Source: Firmicutes bacterium UBA5493 (GTDB lineage: Bacteria > Bacillota > Limnochordia > Darwinibacteriales > Darwinibacteriaceae). Taken from it: DNA of 64,000 bases. The notes below the pieces were generated by a model. It was not told the origin of the DNA, did not search any database, and saw nothing but the letters and a program-made list of their open reading frames with translations. The stretch lies in contig DIPH01000042.1 in assembly GCA_002424045.1 (NCBI GenBank), positions 4,082 to 68,081 on the forward strand, read 5' to 3'. The position numbers were made by a program, and so were the translations under genes. Positions 14,298 to 21,725 of the stretch are shown here, piece after piece. Every line of letters starts with the position of its first letter. Within the stretch, counting starts at the first letter, position 1.

Positions 14298-15443
14298 CTA
14301 AAACCATGATCGCAGCCAATACTTCTCAAAGAGCATTTTGGTAAGATAAGCCAGTCTAGTGGGGGAAGATAGGGTCATACGTGGAGGGGAGGCATAAGCG
14401 TCTACAGAGGCAAAACAGCCTCTGCTAAAACTGGAAAGCATTGACGCTCCCGAGGCACCACCGACAAAGCTAAACCGAGGTTCTTCATTGGCATACCTCA
14501 AGGCAAGGTTACGGGCCACGACTTCAGCTTGATAATGGGCGAAGAATCCCACTTTTGGAATCCATGTTCCTACAGGAGATTCTATCCCTGTGGCATCACC
14601 GACGGCGTACACATCGGGAATACAGGTGGCAAGACTTGCGGGGTCTACTTTTAACCAGCCAGATGGGCCTGCCAGGACAGAGTCTCGAAAGGGGGCGGGG
14701 CCCATGTGATGGGGGATCCCGATAAACATGTCCCCTGGAATGTCTCCGTCCCCTAGGGCTAGAGCGTTTCCTTGGGAGAGGGATTGTGCCTTTCTCTTTG
14801 TGAGCACGTTAATACCCCGTCCTTTCATAATCGAGGTCAGTCTTTCGCTGTAGCGGGGGTCGGCAAACTCGAGGAGACGGGTTTCGGGCGTGATGAACGA
14901 AATTTGAATGTTCCTCCTAAGTCCGCGTTTTTGAAAGTACGAGTCAAGGAGCAAGGCGATTTCATAGGGGGCGATGGCACCGGGGAAAGGGAGACTGGAA
15001 ATAAAGAGCACGATGTGTCCTTTTTGAAAGCCAGCCAACTCCTTGTGGAGTAGCGTTGCTTCGTGAAGGTTGTAGGGGTTGAAGGCTTGGCTTTGCCCTG
15101 AAATGCCCTGCTGCTGGGCACCTAGGGCGATGATCAAAGTATCGTAGGAAAGCAGTGCCTGATCGGTTCGGATGGTCTTTTCGTCGGGGTTAAACTGTTC
15201 TACCTCAGCCTGAAAAAACTGGATATTAGGACCTTCTAGTCTTTGCAGGCTTCGTGTAATCTGCTCTGGCCTGCGCCGACCGGCCAGGACCAAGGGTAAG
15301 CTGGCTAAGAAGACATGGCTATCTCTGCGGTCTACGAGGGCGACGCGATGTTCTTTGGGCAGGACCTTCCTCAGTATATTCGCGGCTACCACTCCACCCG
15401 TTCCGCCCCCTAGGATCAGAATTGTCTTACCCATACTCATCAT
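14298..15443 (-). CDS. FAD-dependent oxidoreductase, sulfide:quinone reductase-like
   Basis: This 381-residue flavoprotein has an N-terminal FAD fold (ILILGGGTGGVVAANIL), VALVDRRDSHVFLASLPLVL, YDTLIIALGA, and a late FAD site IPDVYAVGDATGIE near residue 290. The layout fits the SQR/flavocytochrome-c sulfide dehydrogenase branch. Few Cys are present (in LATCIPD and SRGCFAS), so the three-Cys active site of true SQR is not clearly there; an NDH-2-like or other role is possible. The start is the first of three Met codons behind CAGGGGA. Probably membrane-associated at the inner face. Confidence 0.72.
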   Translation of the reverse strand: MMSMGKTILILGGGTGGVVAANILRKVLPKEHRVALVDRRDSHVFLASLPLVLAGRRRPEQITRSLQRLEGPNIQFFQAEVEQFNPDEKTIRTDQALLSYDTLIIALGAQQQGISGQSQAFNPYNLHEATLLHKELAGFQKGHIVLFISSLPFPGAIAPYEIALLLDSYFQKRGLRRNIQISFITPETRLLEFADPRYSERLTSIMKGRGINVLTKRKAQSLSQGNALALGDGDIPGDMFIGIPHHMGPAPFRDSVLAGPSGWLKVDPASLATCIPDVYAVGDATGIESPVGTWIPKVGFFAHYQAEVVARNLALRYANEEPRFSFVGGASGASMLSSFSRGCFASVDAYASPPRMTLSSPTRLAYLTKMLFEKYWLRSWF

Positions 15444-15544
15444 TCCCCTGTTTTGATCCTAGTGTCTCCCGGCCTTGCCCATTTTACTAAAAAACCCATG
15501 AAAGTCCGTTGAGCCTGGGTTTCTGAGGAGGGATTGTCTCAGAC

Positions 15545-17035
15545 GTGCAGAATAATACTGTTTGGGGGTCAGGGGGTGTGTTGGTGCTTATTGTGTGCGT
15601 ACTATTATGTATAGCGCTGGCTGTTTTAGGTACTAGGTTGTATGGTCTTAAGAAAGATGCAGAGCAAGAACGGAGCAAGTGCGAGCAGATCCTTCTTGCT
15701 TTTTCTGATGCCATCTTGATTATAAATCCCCAGGGACGAGTGGAAATGCTCAATTCCCTAGCAGAAAAACTGACAGGCTGGACACGGCAAGAAGCAGTAG
15801 GAAGAGCCTATGGGGAGATTTATAACACCCGCGGTGCCGATTCCGATCTCATTGCTGAAGCTCTAGAGGGTCGGAGCCGGAGCCGCAGCCAGGTATTTTT
15901 AATGTCCAAGGGTGGCCAGGAATTTGCCATCAGCGATCGAGTGTCGCCGCTTCTCCATGACTATGGTCAGCTCTTGGGTGTAATCTGCACTTTCAAAGCC
16001 ATGACACGAAGGCAGACCCAGCAGGCTCGCCTCGCTCAGCTGACATTTCGCGATTCGCTGACAGGACTGTATAACCGGGCCTTCTTTGAACAAGAATTAC
16101 CCAGGCTGGATCAACCAGCACGCTGGCCCTTGTCCGTTCTCGTTGGAGATCTCAATGGGCTGAAGCTCACGAATGATGTCTTCGGCCATTCTGTGGGGGA
16201 TGAGCTGTTAATTGCTGTTTCTCACGCCTTTTTAGAGGTTTGTCGCCCAGAAGACCGGGTTTTCCGCTGGGGTGGTGATGAGTTTATCGTACTTTTGCCA
16301 AAAACGGGTCAAGATGAGGCCAATGCCATTCGTCAGCGCCTCCAGGGCGCTTTAGAAGGCCGGGCTGTGGGGCCCATCACAGTGAATTTGCCCCTAGGAT
16401 GTAGTACCAAAGAACATGCGGGTCAGGATATTCGGGCCGTTTGGCAGCAAGCCGAGGAAGAAATGTATTGGTTGAAGACGGTCGAACACACGCGCTTTCA
16501 AAAGGAAACACTACATGGAATTGTCAAAGAGCTCCACGGTAGGAGTGTGGCAGAAAAAGAGCATGCCGAACGGGTAAGCTCTCTAGCGGAGGAATTGGGA
16601 AGGTACTTGGGACTTGCCAACCACGAGCTTCGAAAACTCCGGCTGTGCGGTTTGCTTCATGATATTGGTAAAGTTGCCCTCGATGCAGAGGTTCTTCGCC
16701 AACCCTATCCCTTAAAGCCAGAGGATGAAAACGAAATGAAGCGCCATCCGCTGGTTGGATTCCGCCTGTTGAATTCGTTTGAGGATACGGCGGACTTGGC
16801 CGACGCGGTTTTGGCCCACCATGAGCGCTGGGATGGGCGTGGGTATCCTAAGGGTCTCAAGGAAGATGAAATTCCCTACTTTGGCAGGATCCTGGCCGTC
16901 GTTGAGACCTATGATCGAGTACATAGTATTAGCCCTGAGCGAGCACTCGAACTTATTCAGGAAGGGTCTGGCAGCAGATTCGACCCGGCCATATCCAATG
17001 CATTCTTAGAGATGATGGGGAAGAAGTCTGCCTAA
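15545..17035 (+). CDS. Membrane PAS-GGDEF-HD-GYP cyclic-di-GMP protein
   Basis: A 496-residue protein with one N-terminal helix (VLVLIVCVLLCIALAVL, about 13-29), a PAS domain (about 42-160, AILIINPQGRVEMLNSLAEK), a GGDEF domain (about 175-315) with an intact RWGGDEF active loop, and an HD-GYP domain (about 325-490) with LLHDIGK and HHERWDGRGYP. It could therefore both make and break cyclic-di-GMP, with the PAS domain as sensor. The start is GTG 15545, 13 nt after GAGGAGG, a rather long spacing. It is monocistronic. Confidence 0.9.
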   Translation: MQNNTVWGSGGVLVLIVCVLLCIALAVLGTRLYGLKKDAEQERSKCEQILLAFSDAILIINPQGRVEMLNSLAEKLTGWTRQEAVGRAYGEIYNTRGADSDLIAEALEGRSRSRSQVFLMSKGGQEFAISDRVSPLLHDYGQLLGVICTFKAMTRRQTQQARLAQLTFRDSLTGLYNRAFFEQELPRLDQPARWPLSVLVGDLNGLKLTNDVFGHSVGDELLIAVSHAFLEVCRPEDRVFRWGGDEFIVLLPKTGQDEANAIRQRLQGALEGRAVGPITVNLPLGCSTKEHAGQDIRAVWQQAEEEMYWLKTVEHTRFQKETLHGIVKELHGRSVAEKEHAERVSSLAEELGRYLGLANHELRKLRLCGLLHDIGKVALDAEVLRQPYPLKPEDENEMKRHPLVGFRLLNSFEDTADLADAVLAHHERWDGRGYPKGLKEDEIPYFGRILAVVETYDRVHSISPERALELIQEGSGSRFDPAISNAFLEMMGKKSA

Positions 17036-17064
17036 ATCAGTTAGCCTAGTTCATAAAAATCAAG

Positions 17065-17095
17065 AAAAGCCTAGTCTGTTAAGACCAGGCTTTTT
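17065..17095. terminator. Bidirectional terminator
   Basis: AAAAGCCT and AGGCTTTTT pair, with GTC/GAC inside past one mismatch; T-tracts on both strands serve the converging genes. Confidence 0.75.
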
Positions 17096-17115
17096 CGTAC
17101 TACCAGTGTGTTGTC

Positions 17116-17832
17116 CTATTCTTCAAAGGCTTCTTGCACTTTCCATTCCTTCCAGACATTACCTACCAACTGGGGACCTGGCTTTAGCGTGTTCTTGCCT
17201 GGTCTCCAACCAGCGGGTGCTACTTCAGCGCCCTTGGCTTCGCGCACATATTGGAACGCTTGAATTTGTCTTAGTGTTTCTTTCACATTACGTCCCACTG
17301 GTGGGGTCATAACTTCGAAGGCTTGGATAACACCGTCGGGGTCAATAATGAAACGACCGCGGGTTTCGGTACCAGCTTCTTCATCGTAGACTCCATAGAG
17401 TCGGCCTATGTTGCCGTTTTGGTCAGAGAGCATGGCGAAGGGTACATCCTTACCACCTAACATTTTGCTGAGCTCGTTGTCATTCCAAATCTTGTGGACA
17501 AAAACGCTGTCCACACTGATAGAGAATACCTCTACACCTAATTTTGCGAACTCAGGATGTTTTTCAGCAACTGCTGAAACTTCCGTTGCTCAGACGAAGG
17601 TGAAATCGCCAGGATAGAAACAAAGCATGACCCACTTTCCCTTGTAATCTGCCAAATCCATTTCCACAAACTTGCCTTGATAAAAGGCTGGTGCCGAAAA
17701 CTGTGGTGCTGGTTTTCCAACTTGAATCATTGTTTTTTGCTCTCCTCTCTCAACTTCTGGTGTAGCCACAATCGTCGTAGCAGGCTTTGCTTGGCCCTTA
17801 GGACGACTACAGCCGGCTTCAAACTCTTTCAT
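17116..17832 (-). CDS. prxU: Selenocysteine-containing peroxiredoxin (AhpC/Prx type)
   Basis: One 238-codon frame is interrupted only by TGA at 17592-17590, codon 81. The flanking sequence CFYPGDFTFV-[TGA]-ATE aligns with FYPxDFTFVCPTE, so the TGA stands exactly at the peroxidatic Cys. Downstream coding continues perfectly in frame with the rest of a peroxiredoxin (SDQNGNIGRLYGVYDEEAG, RGRFIIDPDGVIQAF). It should reduce peroxides via a selenenic acid. The start is ATG 17832 behind AAGGAGGT. A 34-residue N-terminal extension contains Cys8. The usual C-terminal resolving Cys (EVCPA) is Ala here (AEVAPAGW). A plain nonsense mutation is unlikely, because both halves are intact and a SECIS-like hairpin follows. 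Confidence 0.9.
17562..17592 (-). promoter_or_regulatory. TGA codon and bacterial SECIS-like hairpin
   Basis: On the minus strand, 17 nt after the TGA there is a four-nt loop AGUU closed by a perfect seven-bp stem, UUUCAGC/GCUGAAA (17579-17562). A lower GGA/UCC stem is possible. A G in the first two loop positions and a distance of about 16-37 nt are the known features of bacterial SECIS elements read by SelB. Confidence 0.75.
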
Positions 17833-18104
17833 AGCCTTTGAACCTCCTTTGGTTTAACAGGACTGATTCCTATCTTCACCAATGGTTAGCGAAGATCCTC
17901 TTTTTTTGCCAAACAATATTGTACAAAGTTGGTAAACAGAGTAAACAAAAAGCTAGGGTATTTTTCAAGGGTTCGAGTCTGGCCCCATTTTCCCAGGAGG
18001 GACTACCGGCCCTGTTAAGGACAAGGCAGGGAATTGGCGGAATATGGAGAAAGAGGAAATGGTGGACAATCAACCAACGAAATTGAACGAGAGGGGTTTT
18101 ACGT

Positions 18105-19385
18105 GTGAAGCTAAACTATCGGAGAACATTTTTCATCGGCCTTGCTTTCATGTCCATTTCGGCCTTTTGGCAGCTTTATGACAGCATTGTTCCATTAATC
18201 TTGAAGCATACATTTGAGATCGGGGATACTTTGGCTGGAGGTATCATGGCCATTGACAACATCTTGGCTTTGTTTATGCTACCCTTGTTTGGAGCTTTTT
18301 CCGACAAGGTCAGCACGGCTATTGGTAAGCGGATGCCCTTTATTCTGGGCGGTACTGCAGTAGCCGTGATTTCTATGGTCCTCATCCCTGTAGCCGATAA
18401 TTTAGTAAGTCTGCCCCTCTTTGTTCTGGTGCTACTGGTCGCTCTGGTAGCGATGAGTACCTATCGCTCTCCTGCAGTAGCCTTGATGCCGGATGTAACT
18501 CCCAAGCCCCTTCGTTCCCAGGCCAATGGCATCATTAACCTTATGGGAGCGTTAGGTGCCGTATTCTCCTTGGCCCTGATCGCATTTCTGGTGCCTGCAA
18601 CGGGAGTACCGAATTATTTTGTCATCTTTGCCATTGTGGCTGCTTTCATGGTGATTTCTGTAGCGATTTTGTTCGTTACCATTAAGGAGAATAGAATCGC
18701 CCATGAAATGGAAGCCCTGGAACATCCCGCAGGGGATGCAAAGGAAGAAGTAATGGGTGGTTCTGGGAAAATGGACCCCTTGGTGAAACGCAGCTTTTGG
18801 CTGATTTTGGCCTCCATATTCTTTTGGTTCTTTGCTTATAATGCAGTAACAACGGCCTTTTCCAAGTATATCCAGAGTCATCTGGGTGTTGCAGGGGGAG
18901 GATTTGCCTCAAGTCTCATGATAGCCACAGTGGCCGCGGTCATTGCCTTTGTCCCCGCAGGCATGATTGCAGCTAGGATCGGAAGAAAGCGGACAATCTT
19001 AACTGGAATCGCCGTATTAGCCCTGTGTTTTGCCCTGGCCTCTCTTTTCACTACGTTTTCGCCTCTCCTCAATGTTTTACTGGTCTTTGTAGGCTTTGGG
19101 TGGGCGGCCATTAATGTGAATTCGTATCCCATGGTTGTGGAGATGGCGAAGGGCTCAGATATCGGTAAGTATACGGGTTATTATTATACAGCCTCCATGT
19201 CGGCTCAGATTTTAACGCCGGTGCTATCAGGTTTCTTCATGGAGCATGTTGGCTATGGTACCCTCTTTCCCTATGCAACCATCTTTATGATCATTGCATT
19301 TATCACCATGAGCCAGGTGAAACATGGGGACAGTAAGGTCATTAGCCCTAAGAGCAAGCTTGAACTCTTGGATGTTGAGGACTAG
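18105..19385 (+). CDS. MFS transporter, SLC45/GPH-like
   Basis: A 426-residue protein with about 12 predicted helices. Helix 2-3 carries the MFS loop DKVSTAIGKRMPFILGG, typical of sugar-type carriers of the SLC45/GPH group, and the second half repeats it as AARIGRKRTIL. The substrate is unknown. The start is GTG 18105 behind GAGAGGGG. The 272 nt before it (17833-18104) hold the two divergent promoter regions for this gene and prxU; no other gene is visible there. It is followed 67 nt later by the aminopeptidase gene. Confidence 0.8.
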   Translation: MKLNYRRTFFIGLAFMSISAFWQLYDSIVPLILKHTFEIGDTLAGGIMAIDNILALFMLPLFGAFSDKVSTAIGKRMPFILGGTAVAVISMVLIPVADNLVSLPLFVLVLLVALVAMSTYRSPAVALMPDVTPKPLRSQANGIINLMGALGAVFSLALIAFLVPATGVPNYFVIFAIVAAFMVISVAILFVTIKENRIAHEMEALEHPAGDAKEEVMGGSGKMDPLVKRSFWLILASIFFWFFAYNAVTTAFSKYIQSHLGVAGGGFASSLMIATVAAVIAFVPAGMIAARIGRKRTILTGIAVLALCFALASLFTTFSPLLNVLLVFVGFGWAAINVNSYPMVVEMAKGSDIGKYTGYYYTASMSAQILTPVLSGFFMEHVGYGTLFPYATIFMIIAFITMSQVKHGDSKVISPKSKLELLDVED

Positions 19386-19452
19386 GTAACAAGGAAACGT
19401 GTCGGCAAATGTGGAAGTAATATAGAATATCTACGTAGGAAGGAAGAAGATA

Positions 19453-20922
19453 ATGGATGTACGTGCTTTAGTCTATAGTACCGATCTCGCAGGAGATCTC
19501 ATGCTATTGGTTGCAGAAGACGCAATTGACGAGTACAAATGGCCGAATTCTACCATAAGAACGCTATGTGAGGGTCAAGGTTTTTCGGGAAAATTCGGTG
19601 AAACCGCCTATTGCGCTTATCTGGAAGAAGGGGCACAAAGACCGAGAAAAGCCATCGTCAGCGGCCTTGGTAAGACTTCCGAACTGTGCCTGGAAAAGGT
19701 GCGCAAAGCCTGCGGTAAAGCGTTGAAAGAGGCCGATAAGCGTAAAGTGGAAACCCTGACTTTGGTCCCTTGGGCCCTTGATGTTCTACCTGTAGTCGAT
19801 GTTATTCGGGCTGTGACGGAGGCTGCCTTTTTATACAGCTATCGTTTTGATCGCTATCTATCAGAGAAAAAGGAGCGTTCTTTGAAGTCTTTGCAGGTTT
19901 CCTATGACGCTTCTCAAGAAGTGGATGCCGTTCGGGGGCTCAAGGTAGGCCAGACTCTAGGACAGGCCACGAATATAGCTCGGAATTTGGTGAATGAGCC
20001 CGCGAACTACATGACACCCAAGCAGTTAGCAGAGGAAGCCAAGATGGCAGGTGAAAAGTTCGGCTTTTCGGTAGAGGTCTTGGAGAAGGATGCCATCGAA
20101 GAGCTGGGCATGACCGCATTTCTTGAGGTGGGCAAAGCTAGTGCTAATCATCCTCGCCTGATCATTATGCGTCACTTAGGTAATCCTGAAAGCTCCGAAC
20201 AAATCTTGGGTCTCGTGGGTAAGGGAATAACCTTTGATAGTGGTGGCTTATCCATCAAACCGGCCCAAGGTATGGGCGCCATGAAGTTCGATATGGGTGG
20301 TGCGGCAGCAGTGATTGGGGCCATGAGCGCTATCGCCGGAGAAAACTTACGCCTGAATGTTGTTGCAGTTGTGGCGGCTTGTGAAAACTTGATCTCAGGA
20401 ACGGGTTATCGTCCAGGCGATATTATTGGGTCTATGTCCGGTAAGACCATTCAAATTGAATCTACCGATGCAGAAGGGCGCCTCACGTTAGCGGACGCTG
20501 TCTATTACACGGTGACAAAGGAGAGGGCTGATACTGTCGTTGATGTAGCGACGCTGACAGGAGCAGCACTCATAGCCCTAGGCAACACCACAACAGGTGT
20601 AATCACTAATGATGATGGACTTTACAAGAGACTTCAGGCCGCCTCCGAACAATCAGGCGAGAGGGTATGGCAACTGCCGAGCTTCCCAGAATACCGTGAG
20701 CAAAACAAGACTGCAGGGGCGGACTTGAAGAACACGGGTGGGCGTGAAGCAGGTACTATTACTGCCGGTCTTTTCATCGAAGCCTTTGTCGAAGAGAAAC
20801 CGTGGCTGCATTTGGATATAGCAGGTACAGCCTATACGTCGAAAGAGCAAGATTACTTAACAGAAGGCGGAACGGGTGTGGGTGTACGGATCTTGTATCA
20901 CTTTGCAGAGAGCTTTGTATAA
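19453..20922 (+). CDS. pepA: Leucyl aminopeptidase, M17 family
   Basis: A 489-residue cytosolic metallo-aminopeptidase. The catalytic half has GLVGKGITFDSGGLSIKP (metal Lys and Asp), MKFDMGGAAAV, and STDAEGRLTLADA, where the second pair of metal ligands Asp and Glu lie. The family motif is NTDAEGRL; the first Asn is Ser here, next to but not among the ligands. M17 enzymes are hexameric and release N-terminal residues from peptides. ATG 19453 follows GGAAGGAAG. The thioesterase gene follows after 19 nt. Confidence 0.93.
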   Translation: MDVRALVYSTDLAGDLMLLVAEDAIDEYKWPNSTIRTLCEGQGFSGKFGETAYCAYLEEGAQRPRKAIVSGLGKTSELCLEKVRKACGKALKEADKRKVETLTLVPWALDVLPVVDVIRAVTEAAFLYSYRFDRYLSEKKERSLKSLQVSYDASQEVDAVRGLKVGQTLGQATNIARNLVNEPANYMTPKQLAEEAKMAGEKFGFSVEVLEKDAIEELGMTAFLEVGKASANHPRLIIMRHLGNPESSEQILGLVGKGITFDSGGLSIKPAQGMGAMKFDMGGAAAVIGAMSAIAGENLRLNVVAVVAACENLISGTGYRPGDIIGSMSGKTIQIESTDAEGRLTLADAVYYTVTKERADTVVDVATLTGAALIALGNTTTGVITNDDGLYKRLQAASEQSGERVWQLPSFPEYREQNKTAGADLKNTGGREAGTITAGLFIEAFVEEKPWLHLDIAGTAYTSKEQDYLTEGGTGVGVRILYHFAESFV

Positions 20923-20941
20923 GCTCGAAAGGGGTCTGTAA

Positions 20942-21367
20942 GTGCGAGTATTCGAAACAAAGGTAGATGTCCGTTACGCGGAAACGGACCAAATGGGTGT
21001 GGTCTATCATGCTAATTATCTGATCTGGTTTGAGCTAGGTCGGAGCGCTCTGTTGGAAACGATGGGCCTAGATTATGTGCAGCTAGAAAAAGAGGGTTAT
21101 GTGTCACCTGTGATCAAAATTGATGTATCCTATAAGAGCCCCGTCCGCTATGGAGATGAAGTCACCATTAAGACAAGGGTAAAAGCCTATGATGGTCTCA
21201 GGGTGACCTACGCCTATGAGATTTTCGTTGGTGATCGGTTCTGTGCTACGGGAAGCTCGGTCCATGTTTGTGTTCGTACCAAGGATTCTCGCCCCGTTTC
21301 CATGGGCAGAAACCTTCCTCGTTGGCATGAAGTCTATGAGAGTTTGGTGCAAATAGGTAAGGACTGA
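20942..21367 (+). CDS. Acyl-CoA thioesterase, 4HBT (YbgC/FadM) family
   Basis: A 141-residue hotdog-fold enzyme with the signature VRYAETDQMGVVYHANYLIWFE near the N-terminus, including the catalytic Asp (D in TDQMG) and the HANY block. It hydrolyses acyl-CoA thioesters; the chain specificity is not visible. GTG 20942 follows AAAGGGG. It is probably co-transcribed with pepA 19 nt upstream. The length is normal for the family. Confidence 0.88.
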   Translation: MRVFETKVDVRYAETDQMGVVYHANYLIWFELGRSALLETMGLDYVQLEKEGYVSPVIKIDVSYKSPVRYGDEVTIKTRVKAYDGLRVTYAYEIFVGDRFCATGSSVHVCVRTKDSRPVSMGRNLPRWHEVYESLVQIGKD

Positions 21368-21399
21368 AAACAGCCGTTTTATCGCTTCTGAGAAAGGCC

Positions 21400-21546
21400 G
21401 AAGGTAAAGAAGGGCTCGAACCTTCTAACGTCAACCTAAAGGGTTGAAATCTCCCGTTTTCCGCCTTCGACAGACGCCTAGGGTGTTGCTAGAATGAAGG
21501 CGAGGAGAAGGGAATTCACGGTGTTGCTTGGGGCATCGCATACCCC
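21400..21546 (+). other. Structured untranslated leader before a 24-codon gene
   Basis: The 225 nt between 21368 and 21592 contain no gene but three possible hairpins: GAAGGT/ACCTTC (21400-21425), CGCCTTC/GAAGGCG (21462-21502, with CTAG/CTAG inside) and GGGG/CCCC (21530-21546) just before the ribosome site. No known riboswitch consensus was recognised. Confidence 0.4.
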
Positions 21547-21592
21547 CCGTTGTTCCATGTTTCCTCAATTGTGAAGCGGAGGAGGGATTAGC

Positions 21593-21667
21593 ATGGGACA
21601 AAAGAAACAGGCCCCGAAAGCAGCACCAAAGAAGCCACAAGCACCTGCTAAAAGTGGTAAGAAGTAG
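21593..21667 (+). CDS. 24-residue Lys/Pro/Ala-rich peptide
   Basis: ATG 21593 is preceded by GGAGGAGG and followed by 24 codons. The product MGQKKQAPKAAPKKPQAPAK plus SGKK has eight Lys and no acidic residue. A strong terminator starts 15 nt after the stop, so this is a discrete expression unit. The composition is like short histone-H1-type or nucleic-acid-binding tails. No family was recognised. The combination of a strong ribosome site, a real stop and a terminator argues for translation. Confidence 0.6.
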   Translation: MGQKKQAPKAAPKKPQAPAKSGKK

Positions 21668-21681
21668 TTGACATTAATGGT

Positions 21682-21725
21682 AAAAGAGCTCGAGGCCCCC
21701 TGTGGGAACCTCCAGCTCTTTTTTT
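21682..21725 (+). terminator. Rho-independent terminator
   Basis: AAGAGCT-c-GAGG pairs with CCTC-c-AGCTCTT, followed by seven T. The minus-strand gene ends at its right edge (stop 21724-21726). Confidence 0.85.

Noticed and set aside
17116..17514. Reading the two peroxiredoxin halves as separate genes or as a nonsense pseudogene
   Set aside because: The second half has no ribosome site, the frame is uninterrupted apart from TGA at the catalytic position, and a SECIS-like hairpin follows.
17915..17926. ACAATATTGT palindrome upstream of the seleno-peroxiredoxin as a PerR site
   Set aside because: Ten-bp symmetry only, does not match the PerR consensus and no matching promoter could be placed around it.
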